From NCBI GenBank assembly GCA_947624585.1, contig CANQKZ010000006.1:1-52617 (forward strand): DNA of 52,617 nt, read 5' to 3'. The position numbers were made by a program, and so were the translations under genes. Positions 17,179-25,945 of this stretch are shown piece after piece. The first letter of the stretch is position 1. Every line of letters starts with the position of its first letter. The stretch comes from an uncultured Oscillospiraceae bacterium (GTDB taxonomy: Bacteria > Bacillota > Clostridia > Oscillospirales > Oscillospiraceae). The notes below the pieces were generated by a model. That model saw only the letters and a list, made by a program, of their open reading frames with translations. It had not been told where the DNA came from and ran no database searches.

Positions 17179-17562
17179 TCACATGGCGGGCGCGGCGGCC
17201 TTGCAGACGATGCCGCGCATACGCAGGTTGTCCAGATCACCAGCGGTCAGCTGGTAGGCCTCCTTGGTGATGACCTTCTCCGGGTCGAAGCAGCCCGCGG
17301 TGTAGACAGGCACGGTGACATCATCCTCGGTGCCGATCTCGGTGTCATCACAGAGAATGCAGCTGGGGGTGATCTCGGTGCTGTTGTCCATGATATACAG
17401 CTTGTCGGGGCTGCCCTCCTTGAAGCCCAGCACGGTGCCGCGCTTGTAGGTGGCGGCCTCACCCAGCTTCACGATCGTGCCGCCGCCCACCTGGACGGGG
17501 GGATTGAGGCCGGAGATCAGGCCGTCATACTCCATCTCGCCGATCTTCTTGCTCAGTTCCAT
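17179..17562 (-). CDS. Head decoration protein (lambda gpD type)
   Basis: This 127-residue protein has the gpD-type fold pattern, with EAATYKRGTVLGFKEG, then EITPSCILCDDTEI, DVTVPVYTAGCFD, and a last helix. It trimerises on the expanded capsid and stabilises it. It starts behind AAGGAGGATAA right at the end of the protease/scaffold gene and precedes the capsid gene. This is the C-Nu3-D-E order of lambda. Confidence 0.93.
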   Translation of the reverse strand: MELSKKIGEMEYDGLISGLNPPVQVGGGTIVKLGEAATYKRGTVLGFKEGSPDKLYIMDNSTEITPSCILCDDTEIGTEDDVTVPVYTAGCFDPEKVITKEAYQLTAGDLDNLRMRGIVCKAAAPAM

Positions 17563-17958
17563 TTACTTATCCTCCTTCTTGTTCTTGGCGAACAGGCTTT
17601 TGACCCCCGCGCGGGCGTGGGCCATCTTCTCGTCCGGGGTCTGGGCCTCCTCGTCCTCTCCCTCATCGGTGGGAGCGGGAGCAGCGGGCACGTCCTCGGC
17701 GCCGGACGCGGTGGAATCGCTTTCCAGATCGGCCAGGAACTTCCGGCCCTGGCCGGCGGCGGCCTGCGCCGCACGGAAAGACAACTCCTGCGCGGAGCAC
17801 GCAGACTGACCGTACTTCGCCTCGGCCACGAGGTCATTGGCGAACACGGAAGCCACCTCGTCGATCTGCTGGATGCGGGACCGCTCCTCCGCTCTTGCGG
17901 CGGCCTCGATCTCCTGCACCACTTCCGGGTTGGTCTGCCGGAGTTCTTCGACAGTCAT
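17563..17958 (-). CDS. Nested scaffold protein (lambda Nu3-like internal start)
   Basis: The in-frame ATG at 17956-17958 is preceded by AAGGAGGAAAT, about ten bases upstream and as strong as any ribosome site in the window. Translation from there gives a 131-residue protein identical to the C-terminus of the protease. It has helical segments (VEELRQTNPEVVQEIEAAAR) typical of capsid scaffolds. Lambda makes Nu3 in this way. Independent expression is inferred from the ribosome site. Confidence 0.8.
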   Translation of the reverse strand: MTVEELRQTNPEVVQEIEAAARAEERSRIQQIDEVASVFANDLVAEAKYGQSACSAQELSFRAAQAAAGQGRKFLADLESDSTASGAEDVPAAPAPTDEGEDEEAQTPDEKMAHARAGVKSLFAKNKKEDK

Positions 17959-18777
17959 GGGTACATTTCCTCCTTCGTTGGTGTCGGTCTGTGCCGACGG
18001 TGTATTTGTCATATCCGATGCGGCGTCATCGGTGGTGACCGTGGGTATGGTGTCCGGGGCGAACATACCAGGGGCGAGGTGCATCTGGCGCCCCCAGACA
18101 AAGATAGAGCGCCCGTCGGCGCTGGCGGCGATGCTGGTCGGCTCGGCATCCTCCAGAAGCTCGTCCGCAAAGCCCTTTTCGACGGCCTCGCGCCCGGTCA
18201 TGTAGGTTGTCTCGGCCATCATCGCCAGCACTTCCTCAGCGGGAAGCCCGGTCTTGCGGGTGTATATCTCCACCTGCATCTTGTCCCAGGCATCCATCTG
18301 GGTGGCGGTTTCCCGCAGCTCGTCGGCGTTGTAGCCGCCAAACAGGAAACTCCACCCCTTGTGAATCATGATGAGGCTGGACGGATTCACGCGCACCGTA
18401 TCACAGGCACACATAATGAGGGAGCCGCCGGACATGGCCACACCATCCACGATGCAGGTGAGCGCGGCGCCGCCCCGGGCCAGTTCGCGCAGCCGATTGT
18501 GGATGGTGTTCGACACCCCGGCGTCACCGCCGTAGCTGTTCATGCGGACGGTGATCTCCTTGCACCCGGCGATCTTTTCCAGATCGGCCAGAAACTCGTC
18601 CAGTACGATAAACTGCCCTTCGATGGGTTCGTCCGTCCACCAGTCCGTCGGGCGGCTCTCGTAGATGTCGCCGTACATGGTGATCTCGGCGCTGTTGCCG
18701 TCCATGGTGGCCATGGCGTAGACGGGCTTTTTGATGTTCACGGCAGCGCCCACGGGCTGCTTATTGTGTCTGCTCAT
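17563..18777 (-). CDS. Head maturation protease (ClpP/S49-like) fused to scaffold
   Basis: This 404-residue protein carries a ClpP-like protease in residues about 28-210: ITVRMNSYGGDAGVSNTIHN, the nucleophile S116 in GVAMSGGS, and H139 in IMIHKG. After a low-complexity linker, residues 274-404 form a scaffold-like helical domain. It processes the procapsid. The gene overlaps the portal stop. An internal ribosome site before codon 274 suggests that the scaffold part is also made alone, as with lambda C and Nu3. Confidence 0.93.
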   Translation of the reverse strand: MSRHNKQPVGAAVNIKKPVYAMATMDGNSAEITMYGDIYESRPTDWWTDEPIEGQFIVLDEFLADLEKIAGCKEITVRMNSYGGDAGVSNTIHNRLRELARGGAALTCIVDGVAMSGGSLIMCACDTVRVNPSSLIMIHKGWSFLFGGYNADELRETATQMDAWDKMQVEIYTRKTGLPAEEVLAMMAETTYMTGREAVEKGFADELLEDAEPTSIAASADGRSIFVWGRQMHLAPGMFAPDTIPTVTTDDAASDMTNTPSAQTDTNEGGNVPMTVEELRQTNPEVVQEIEAAARAEERSRIQQIDEVASVFANDLVAEAKYGQSACSAQELSFRAAQAAAGQGRKFLADLESDSTASGAEDVPAAPAPTDEGEDEEAQTPDEKMAHARAGVKSLFAKNKKEDK

Positions 18778-20359
18778 TCTCGCTTTCCTCCGTTTCGTCG
18801 TTCTCCTCCGGCTCTGCCGGCACTCGCTGGACGCGACCGCCGCCAGCGGCGGACAATGCCTCGTTTTCGCGGCGCAGCTGCTCCACGTTCTCGTACCAGT
18901 CGCCGCCGCTCGTTTCCATCGTGACCTGTTCGTGGGTCTTGATGCCCCGGTCGATCAGTTCGATGTTGGCCTCGGCCTCCTTCTTGGGGTCAAGCTGGCC
19001 CTGCACCGGGCCTATCCACCGGGCGCCGCACCATGCGGCGCGGAGCAGCGGGTCATCCCAAAAGCCGGGGGCTTTTATCCGGCCACGGGCCACGGCCTCG
19101 GCCAGCCACGCGGTATATACTGGCTGGCAAAAATCGTCCGCCAGCCACACCCTGCGCATCCTGATCGCCTCCCACGCTTCCAGTAGGGCGCCACGGGAGG
19201 CGCTGTACGAGGCGTTAAATTCCTTGACCAGCACATCATAGGGAATTTCCAGAGCGGCCCCACACATCTTTGCAACGGTCTTTACGAAGGTTTCAAAGCC
19301 CGCCGTGGGTATGTTGGGGTTTCCGAATACGATGTCCTCGCCGTCCTTCAGGTGGGTGACGGTGCCCGGCCCCATCTCGTACTCGCTGCTGTCATCGGAG
19401 ATGTTGTCGCCGGGGTTCTCGCTCGGCACATCGCCCGCGCCTGTTTCGTTGAAGGGGATGTCGCTCTGCGTCGTTTCCGTCTTTACCCATGCGGTAAAGA
19501 ACGACTGCACCAGCGCCGCCATCAACTCGGAGGCGGTGTACTGGCGCAGCTGCAAAAGCGGCTCGATCACCTGGGCCAGATAGGGGACGCCTCTGTACTG
19601 ATCCGGGCGCTCACAGTCCATGATGTGCAGGATGTTCGGCAGCCCGGTCTTTTCCCCGATGGCCTCTACCCGCGTCCACACGGTTTCTTCCATGGTGCGC
19701 TGGAAGGGATAGGTGTTCCGTATGTGGTAGGCCAGGACGCGCCCGGCGCTGGACACCTCCACACCATCGAAGATGCGGTTGCCGTTGTCCGTGTTCTTCC
19801 CGTCGGTGATGCCGTTGTAGGACAGGGAGCCGCCGAACTCATACGGTGTGCTCACGCGGTCAGCTTCAACGAGGTGGATGCGGATGGAATACGGGTTTAG
19901 TGGGGTCGGCTTTTCCCGCTGGATGACTGCGAACACGTCCCCGCTCATCAGCCAGCTTTTGATCGCCACCTGCTGCAGTGCGTAGAAGTTATTCAGCCCC
20001 AGCGCGTCGCAGTTGGCCCGGTTCTCGGCCCACATCCGCCACTCGGCCTCGGTCTGGCGCTGCCAGTCCTTCGCCTGCTGCTCCGTAAGGCCCAGCACGT
20101 CGCGGTCTATGGCGCATTTCAGCACCAGCCCCGTCCCCACGACCTTGGTGCGGTTGGTGTTGATCGCGCTGGTGGCCAGCGGCGCGGCCATGTAGAGCAT
20201 CCGCGACCGCTGCCGGAGGGTGGAGCCGTTGTCGTTGATATCCTCATTCGGGGAGCCGGATGTCGGATTGAAGCCCCGGAGAGATCGGCGCGTCAGACTG
20301 GCGCCGCCCTCGCTGTACCCCTTGGCGCTGACAGGCAGCCGCCGTTTGCCATTGCTCAT
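18761..20359 (-). CDS. Portal protein (lambda gpB type)
   Basis: This 532-residue protein starts at the MSNGKRR ATG behind AAGGAGATG. It follows the lambda portal pattern: RRSLRGFNPTSGSPNEDIND, LVEADRVSTP, HIMDCERPDQYRGVPYLAQV, and EFNASYSASRGALLEAWEA late in the domain. The acidic Glu-rich tail is common. It forms the dodecameric DNA gate. Its stop lies inside the start of the protease gene. Confidence 0.96.
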   Translation of the reverse strand: MSNGKRRLPVSAKGYSEGGASLTRRSLRGFNPTSGSPNEDINDNGSTLRQRSRMLYMAAPLATSAINTNRTKVVGTGLVLKCAIDRDVLGLTEQQAKDWQRQTEAEWRMWAENRANCDALGLNNFYALQQVAIKSWLMSGDVFAVIQREKPTPLNPYSIRIHLVEADRVSTPYEFGGSLSYNGITDGKNTDNGNRIFDGVEVSSAGRVLAYHIRNTYPFQRTMEETVWTRVEAIGEKTGLPNILHIMDCERPDQYRGVPYLAQVIEPLLQLRQYTASELMAALVQSFFTAWVKTETTQSDIPFNETGAGDVPSENPGDNISDDSSEYEMGPGTVTHLKDGEDIVFGNPNIPTAGFETFVKTVAKMCGAALEIPYDVLVKEFNASYSASRGALLEAWEAIRMRRVWLADDFCQPVYTAWLAEAVARGRIKAPGFWDDPLLRAAWCGARWIGPVQGQLDPKKEAEANIELIDRGIKTHEQVTMETSGGDWYENVEQLRRENEALSAAGGGRVQRVPAEPEENDETEESENEQTQ

Positions 20360-20472
20360 TACATCATCTCCTTGCATATCAAAAGCGGACGGCTCGGCGG
20401 CGAAAGAAGCAAAGACCGCCGGGCCATCCGCTGGTATCGCCCTCGCGGGCGGCTACCCTGATTTGTTGCTGC

Positions 20473-20727
20473 TCACCACTCGCGGGGGAGAACAGCGAAG
20501 GCCTTTCTGGGGCGCTTGTTGTTCAGCGCCGCCTCCAGTTCCGCAATCTTTTCCTCCGCCTCGTCAATCTGCTTGCGCAGCGTCGGCAGATCAAAGCGCG
20601 TCAGCTGGCGGTCGTCGATCATATAGGACTTCACCCCGCCCTTTACCAAGGCGAGGTAGGCATCCATCAGCGCGGCGTGGGTCGTTTTCCACTTCGCCAA
20701 GCACTCCTGCAAATACTTTCTGTCCAT
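20473..20727 (-). CDS. DUF6148-type small head protein between terminase and portal
   Basis: This 84-residue coiled-coil protein has an N-terminal amphipathic helix, a central KSYMIDDRQLTRFDLPTLRK and a second helix EAEEKIAELEAAL. This matches the DUF6148/gpW-like small proteins placed between large terminase and portal in Firmicute phages. They probably act in head completion. It starts just after the terminase stop. Confidence 0.85.
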   Translation of the reverse strand: MDRKYLQECLAKWKTTHAALMDAYLALVKGGVKSYMIDDRQLTRFDLPTLRKQIDEAEEKIAELEAALNNKRPRKAFAVLPREW

Positions 20728-20736
20728 CGTTCCACC

Positions 20737-22713
20737 TCACCATTCGTCATAAATATTTCTGTTCCTCCGGGCTTTCGGCTTCGGCCTCGGAGCGGGTTTC
20801 GGCGCTGCAATTTCCGTCTTGGGGACGGGCTGGCCGCGCTTCGCTTTCAGCTGTCTGTCTATATCGGCCAGATTGGAGGGGAGGACGCGGAATGCGGCCA
20901 TCGCGTAATTCCGGCAGTCCAGCGGCTCGTTGCGCTCATGGCCGGGTATGATCTCCCACACCCACGGCTGCTTTCTGTCCTTCTTGTAGACCAGATGCTC
21001 GGAGAGCAGCCCCTTGAAGTAGTTCGGCCCGTAGTCATCCCGCATCGGGAAGTGGCAGTATTTCGGCCCCTTGGCCTGCACGGTCAGGTTGTCCATGATG
21101 ATCTGCTTGCCGGAATCTACCCCGATCTGGTACTGCCAGCAGTACGCGATGAGCCGCTTGTTCACCACCACCGCCTGTTTCTTCGGCGGGGAGGTGTAGG
21201 GGATATTCGGGCCGCCGCGCCCCTTGATCGCAAAGACCCTTTTCTTCAGCCGCGCCCGGCACTGCTGGCGGACGGACTGCGTGAAGTGGCCGCCCTCGTC
21301 CACGAAGGTGATCGACACCGGGAGGCCTATGCCATCCTCGAAGGTATATATCTTGTCGATCACGGCATCCAGCGCCGCCCACGTCGAATCGTCATCGGGC
21401 CGCCCGACCAGGACGCCCTTCTCGATGCCCCAGGTTTCGCCCTCGTAGCCGTGGCCCAGCACCTCGTATTCCAGGCGGTCATCCTGTGTGTCAACGCCAC
21501 AGGTGAGTACCAGCACGCCATCCGGCAGCTGGTCGCCGTGCTCCCCGCCGTAGTCCTCCCGGCGGTCAAGCAGCGCGGCCTCGTCTTGGAGATCGCCCCG
21601 GTTCTCCCACAGTTCCCCGAAGCAGGTGTTGTAGACCACCTGCATCTTGTGGGTGTCGTTGGAGGCCTCCAAATACTGCTGCACGATGTCCGACCATGCA
21701 GCCCATTGACTGACAAAGGCATTGAGCCAGAATGACCGCGTACCGCGAGAATAGGCGTCCGGGTTCTCCGGCTCCCAGCGGGCCGGCGCGGTTTTCATGT
21801 TATGCTCGGATGACACCGCGCCGCAGGAGGGGCAAGTGTAGTACACCTGCGTCACCTTGTAGGTGAGATACCCTGCGACGGTGGCTGTCTCGTAGGTGTA
21901 TTTGATGTCAGCAAAGCGGATTTCGTTGTACTTCCCGCAGTGCGGGCACCTGCTTTTCCAGCGTTCCATGGTGCCCGTGGCATAGGCCTTTTCAATGGCG
22001 CTGGCGGACTTCACCGTGGGGGTGGAAACCTCCACCGCCTTGGCATTCCAGAATGTCTTTTGCCGGGCCATGGCGAGGCTCCACGGGTCGCCCTCGTTGC
22101 CAGCGGATGTGTCCCAGCGGTCGCGCTCGTCACCGAACACATAGCGGATGGGCTTTGACGCCAGGGCGTGGGCCTCGGTGGAGCCGCACATCGTGAGTAT
22201 GCCGCCGGGATAGGACTTCTGGAGCATCGTGTTGGCGCTGTCCCGGCTTTTCGCCGGGGCCACCTTCGCGGCCAGCGCCGGAGAATCGCGCACCATGGGC
22301 GCTATCCGCAGCCGGGAATAGTCCTTTGCATCCGTGATGGTGGGATGGATGAACAGGATGCTGCCGGGGTCTTGGTCGATGATGTACCCGATGCAGTTAT
22401 TAAGAAATTCGCTCTTGCCGACCTGGGACGCGGCCACCATGACGATATGCCGGATGCGCGGGTCAGTGAAAGAGTCCATCGGCGCCCGGAGGTACGGTGT
22501 GCGCTCGGTGCGCCACGCGCCCGGTTCCGCGCTGCTCTCGGTGGAGAGCCGCCGCTTTGCCTCGGCCCATTGTGTGACCGTCAAATCTTCCGGCGGGATG
22601 AACGCGCTGATCGCCCGCCGGATGGTGCGGTTCAGCCGGGCAGCTTCTCGCGCACGGGCGGCGCGGGCCTCCTGCTGCTTCTTTTCCTCGCTGGCTTTTT
22701 CAGTCTTCGTCAT
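20737..22713 (-). CDS. Terminase large subunit (lambda gpA type)
   Basis: This 658-residue protein begins at MTKTEKASEE, where it overlaps the small subunit gene. It has a Walker A-like AASQVGKS at residues 94-101, Walker B-like YVFGDERD with D195/E196, two Cys pairs (RCPHCG, YTCPSCG) forming a zinc ribbon, and a C-terminal nuclease segment beginning CGVDTQDDRLEYEVLG. It cuts and pumps DNA into the procapsid. The type fits the lambda-like portal and protease. The C-terminus is basic and Pro/Lys-rich. Confidence 0.97.
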   Translation of the reverse strand: MTKTEKASEEKKQQEARAARAREAARLNRTIRRAISAFIPPEDLTVTQWAEAKRRLSTESSAEPGAWRTERTPYLRAPMDSFTDPRIRHIVMVAASQVGKSEFLNNCIGYIIDQDPGSILFIHPTITDAKDYSRLRIAPMVRDSPALAAKVAPAKSRDSANTMLQKSYPGGILTMCGSTEAHALASKPIRYVFGDERDRWDTSAGNEGDPWSLAMARQKTFWNAKAVEVSTPTVKSASAIEKAYATGTMERWKSRCPHCGKYNEIRFADIKYTYETATVAGYLTYKVTQVYYTCPSCGAVSSEHNMKTAPARWEPENPDAYSRGTRSFWLNAFVSQWAAWSDIVQQYLEASNDTHKMQVVYNTCFGELWENRGDLQDEAALLDRREDYGGEHGDQLPDGVLVLTCGVDTQDDRLEYEVLGHGYEGETWGIEKGVLVGRPDDDSTWAALDAVIDKIYTFEDGIGLPVSITFVDEGGHFTQSVRQQCRARLKKRVFAIKGRGGPNIPYTSPPKKQAVVVNKRLIAYCWQYQIGVDSGKQIIMDNLTVQAKGPKYCHFPMRDDYGPNYFKGLLSEHLVYKKDRKQPWVWEIIPGHERNEPLDCRNYAMAAFRVLPSNLADIDRQLKAKRGQPVPKTEIAAPKPAPRPKPKARRNRNIYDEW

Positions 22714-23248
22714 CTGCACCACCAGTCCACGACATCCTCTGCTGGACGCGCTCTGCATACCGCTCCGGGTCGTACCTGTACTTCGACAGTTCCAGCATTA
22801 TCACATTGACCTCTTTGCGGATGACCTCGGCGGCCTCCGCTGGTGTCTTTGCCGCCGTGACGTTGATAGCCAGTCGGCCGGGGAGGGATGAGAGCGCCGC
22901 CCGCACGCTGAAGGTCAGGTCCTCGGTCATGGCGGCGACGTCCTCGGCGCGGTGCATGGTGCCGCGAAGTTCTTTGATCTCCAATTCCGCTTTGTCGGCC
23001 TTGGATTTCTTGAATTTCATCTCGGACATCCTACGGATGCGCTCGATCTTCACATCATCGTCAGACATACCTTTGCCGATGAATTTTATATAATCCTGGA
23101 CTGTTTCAGCCAGGGGATAGGCATTCCTATCGTTGGTCTGGAATACTCCCTCCTCGACCAACTGGCGTATTCTCCGGGTCGTAATTCCAAGGATTACAGC
23201 CATTTCAGAGAGCGTGACGGTGGTTTCATCGGTGATCTTTCCAGCCAT
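22700..23248 (-). CDS. Terminase small subunit (Nu1-like)
   Basis: This 182-residue protein begins at MAGKITDE behind AAAGGGGGC. Residues 10-55 are a winged-helix/MerR-like DNA-binding domain (TLSEMAVILGITTRRIRQLVEEG), as in lambda Nu1. A central coiled coil (KFKKSKADKAELEIKELRG) and a C-terminal segment to contact the large subunit follow. It recognises the packaging site, which is expected in the gene-free stretch just upstream. Confidence 0.93.
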   Translation of the reverse strand: MAGKITDETTVTLSEMAVILGITTRRIRQLVEEGVFQTNDRNAYPLAETVQDYIKFIGKGMSDDDVKIERIRRMSEMKFKKSKADKAELEIKELRGTMHRAEDVAAMTEDLTFSVRAALSSLPGRLAINVTAAKTPAEAAEVIRKEVNVIMLELSKYRYDPERYAERVQQRMSWTGGADDED

Positions 23249-23721
23249 GCACACGCCCCCTTTCTCATAAATATCCAAAAAGAACTGAAATTGCTGAATT
23301 TTTCGTATAAAACTAGACGTTTTTCGGGGTCGCGGGACCGCGAAGAACGCTGCGCGCCCGCTGGCAGTACCTTTTTTCGGCCCACCCACGCACCGTGCAG
23401 GGCGTTTTTCGCTCTTGGTTATCAAAAGTGCGTGTAGAGATCAAAAGAAAAGAAAGTTTTTCTTATCAAAAACTTTTTGTTTGTGTGTGCGGACAGAGAG
23501 CGGGAGGGGGCGGGGGTAGGGGGTACCCCTGCCACCCATGCCCTGCCCTTATGTGCGAGGGGTTGTGCTTCGCTTGCTTTGCGGGAAATAAAAGCGCGGC
23601 CACCCACCCACAGCCACGCGAGGCACCCGCCCTATATCCATGATCGCGGAGCAAAGGGTGGGCCGGGGCTGCGCCCCCACCCACCCTTATTTTCCGCGCC
23701 CACCCGGCATGGGCGTTTTCC
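23249..23721. other. Gene-free stretch upstream of terminase; candidate cos/pac region
   Basis: These 473 bp hold no credible gene. They contain CCCACCC motifs (GGGTGGG on the minus strand) at 23381, 23601, 23676 and 23699, a 9-bp hairpin at 23453-23476, and a G/C hairpin at 23656-23686. AT-rich and GC-rich blocks alternate. Its place directly before the Nu1-like gene is where lambda-type phages keep the terminase binding site. That function is inferred from position. Confidence 0.5.
23453..23476 (-). terminator. Hairpin with pyrimidine-rich tail after the ibrB-like gene
   Basis: A 9-bp inverted repeat, AAAGTTTTT (23453-23461) with AAAAACTTT (23468-23476), is followed on the minus strand by CTTTCTTTTG. 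It could end transcription from the ParB/IbrAB cassette before the packaging and head genes. The stem is AT-rich, so it may be weak. Confidence 0.45.
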
Positions 23722-24249
23722 CTATATCCGGGTGTATACGACGGCGCGGCTGTATGTGTCGTGGCCCTTGGTCATCAGGGCCAGGAACTCCTCGCGTGTG
23801 AATCCGCTCAGGCGGAATACCTCCTCCGGGCGCATTCCAAGTTGTTTGCTGATCTCGGCCACTGTTTTTCCCTCGTCAAGAAGTTTCTTCACAATGGCCT
23901 TCATCGGCTCCAGAAGATGCTGGCCCCTGGCCCGGTTGTGTGTGATGGTGCCGTACACGTCGGCGCTTTCGTCCCCGGCGTGATCCACGATCACCACGGG
24001 CACCTTGCCCCCCAGCCTGGACAGCAGCGGCTCCCGGCCGCTGACTGTCCAGCGATGGAAGCCGTCTATGATGGTATAGTCCGGGCGCACCACGATGGGC
24101 AGCGTCCAGCCGTTGGTCAATATGGACTGCGTCAGCAGCCGCAGGTTCTCCTCGGACACCTTGTTAGGGTTATACTCGTTGGCGGTCAGCCGCGTGCGCT
24201 CCACCCATTGCAACGACGCCAGAGGCGCGAATAAGTCCATCTCGCTCAT
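23722..24249 (-). CDS. ibrB: IbrB-like ParB/sulfiredoxin-fold protein
   Basis: This 175-residue protein begins at MSEMDLFAP in an ATGA overlap with the gene before. The ParB-type core is visible: ANEYNPNKVSEENLRLLTQS, GWTLPIVVRPDYTIIDGFHR with the conserved G-x-H-R, then an HTH-like helix pair (TVAEISKQLGMRPEEVFRL). In E. coli, IbrB pairs with the PAPS-reductase-like IbrA as a prophage-borne regulator pair. The same adjacency occurs here. The biochemical role is unknown. Confidence 0.8.
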   Translation of the reverse strand: MSEMDLFAPLASLQWVERTRLTANEYNPNKVSEENLRLLTQSILTNGWTLPIVVRPDYTIIDGFHRWTVSGREPLLSRLGGKVPVVIVDHAGDESADVYGTITHNRARGQHLLEPMKAIVKKLLDEGKTVAEISKQLGMRPEEVFRLSGFTREEFLALMTKGHDTYSRAVVYTRI

Positions 24250-25376
24250 GTTTTCACCTCCTTTGACGGCGTGTTGTAGTCGTTGTAGATCATCGTCCAA
24301 AGGATGCGGAGGATGCGCGATTTGGGGTCGCCGTAGAGCAGCGCCTCGTACATACGCTTATAGTGGCTCTGCTTGGCTATGCCGTAGGTTTTCACGAACA
24401 GATTACGCCAGTTACCCAGGTGCTTCGCGGTGTCCGGGGCTATGGTGTACTTTTCCGGGTGGATGAACAGAAGGTCCTTGCACATGGCCCGGTAGTCCTT
24501 CGGCTCCTCCTCGGCCTCCAGTTCCCGGCGCTTCCGGGATGAGCGGCGGAACATCTCGCTGTCCCAGTAGAGCAGCACGAGGTAGGCGTTTGGCTCCCGG
24601 CGCTCGATGCGCTCCCACAGATCGGGATTGGTCTGCGCAATCCAGCGCAGCCCCTGGGTGCCGTTGTCCCCGAAAAAGGCGCAGAGGCGAAGCTGGTTCT
24701 TGGCCACGCCCGCCTCATACAGTCTCATGTAGATTTCGGGAAATTCCAGCCCCCGCTCCTTGATGTAGAGCCACACGTCCTGGTCGTTCCAGTCGTAGAT
24801 CGGGTAAAACATCCCGTTCAGTTCGCGGGGGTCTGCCCGGCTCACCACCTGCAAGCGGGTGAGGGATTCCGCCGTCCGCAGCCCGATCATCTGAATGCCG
24901 TCCGCGAAGGCCTTTTTGCAGAAGGTCTGATAGTTCATCTGGCCGGGGTACTTCAGGTAGGGGCTGGAGAAAATGGCGTCCTTCGGCGGCTGCCTTATCC
25001 ACTCGTCCTCTTTTCCCGGCTCCCAGGTTATCCAGCTTTCGGAGGATGAGAGGTGGTCGATCACCGACACCTGCTTGAAGGGGAGGCAAAACCACAGGAA
25101 TTTGACGCCCACCCCACGGAACAGGCGGCGCCACCGCTCGGCGGCTTCCACCATGGAGGGGTACAGCCCCTCCTCGTCGATGAACGTGACCGTCAGCTGC
25201 TTGCCGTCGATCTGGCCGGAGCGGATCAGGTCATAGGTGATGGAGGCCATGCACAGCGAATCCTTGCCGGAGGAAAAACTGAGGTATATCTTGCAGCCGT
25301 TGGCGAACACGTTTTTGATGCGCTGCCGGGCCGCCTCCAGCACGTTCAGCGTTCCCTCGCGCTTCTTCACAGGCAT
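24246..25376 (-). CDS. ibrA: IbrA-like PAPS reductase/DUF3440 family protein
   Basis: This 376-residue protein has the adenine-nucleotide alpha-hydrolase P-loop SFSSGKDSLCMA (residues about 33-44) and GLRTAESLTRLQ later, typical of PAPS-reductase-like proteins. The extended C-terminus with YWDSEMFRRSSRKRRELEAEE fits the DUF3440/IbrA branch. Related DndC proteins use this fold in DNA phosphorothioation. It overlaps the genes on both sides, one ParB-like and one IbrB-like, implying a complex or pathway. The substrate is unknown. Confidence 0.85.
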   Translation of the reverse strand: MPVKKREGTLNVLEAARQRIKNVFANGCKIYLSFSSGKDSLCMASITYDLIRSGQIDGKQLTVTFIDEEGLYPSMVEAAERWRRLFRGVGVKFLWFCLPFKQVSVIDHLSSSESWITWEPGKEDEWIRQPPKDAIFSSPYLKYPGQMNYQTFCKKAFADGIQMIGLRTAESLTRLQVVSRADPRELNGMFYPIYDWNDQDVWLYIKERGLEFPEIYMRLYEAGVAKNQLRLCAFFGDNGTQGLRWIAQTNPDLWERIERREPNAYLVLLYWDSEMFRRSSRKRRELEAEEEPKDYRAMCKDLLFIHPEKYTIAPDTAKHLGNWRNLFVKTYGIAKQSHYKRMYEALLYGDPKSRILRILWTMIYNDYNTPSKEVKT

Positions 25377-25945
25377 ATCCGCTCACCGCACTTCGGGCAG
25401 ATGATGACGCGCTGCTCCGGGGCCGCAGCCGCCGCCCCCGCCGGGGGCGGGGCGGAGGGCTGCGCGGCGTGGTCGATGCGCTGCCGGCTGCTGACCTCCT
25501 CCACCTGCTCCGGCTCATAGGTGCCGTAGCTTTCCAGCGCGTCGTTGGTCTCGGCGGCGGTGGAATTGAGCATCGCCAGCAGTTCCTCGTCCCAGCCGGG
25601 GATGTCCACGTCGCCGCTCAACTCCCGGATCACGTCATCGAAGGCCGACATATCCGTGATACCCAGTTCATACACCCGGTTGTCGGCCAGCATCAGCTTC
25701 CGGCGCTGGGCCGGGGAGAGGTCGCTGATAACATAGCACTCGCACGTTTCCGCGCCCATTTCCTTCAGCGCCTGATAAAGCCCGTTCCCGGCCAGTATCT
25801 CGCCGTCCTCGGCTACCACCAGGGGCTTGATCTGGCCGAACATCTTCACGCTGCGGATGTACTCCTTGATCTGCTTGTCGGTGTGCCGCCGCACGTTGTA
25901 GGGCGGCTCGTGCAGATCGGATAGGGGGATGGTGGTGATCGTCAT
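25367..25945 (-). CDS. ParB-like nuclease-domain protein with C-terminal zinc knuckle
   Basis: This 192-residue protein begins at MTITTIPLSDL in an ATGA overlap. It has a ParB-type N-terminal domain (LHEPPYNVRRHTDKQIKEYI, LVVAEDGEILAGNGLYQALK, where the usual GHRR is GNGLYQ). An LMLADNRVYELGITD helix region follows. The last residues carry a single CPKCGERIC knuckle after a Pro/Ala linker. Many DNA-methylase-linked ParB proteins share this layout. It sits between the membrane protein and the IbrA-like gene. Confidence 0.82.
   Translation of the reverse strand: MTITTIPLSDLHEPPYNVRRHTDKQIKEYIRSVKMFGQIKPLVVAEDGEILAGNGLYQALKEMGAETCECYVISDLSPAQRRKLMLADNRVYELGITDMSAFDDVIRELSGDVDIPGWDEELLAMLNSTAAETNDALESYGTYEPEQVEEVSSRQRIDHAAQPSAPPPAGAAAAAPEQRVIICPKCGERICL

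Noticed and set aside
23395..23643. Reading frames of 60-160 codons on both strands in the pre-terminase gap
   Set aside because: They arise from GC-rich third-position bias, have no ribosome sites and are of low complexity (Pro/Arg/Gly-rich).
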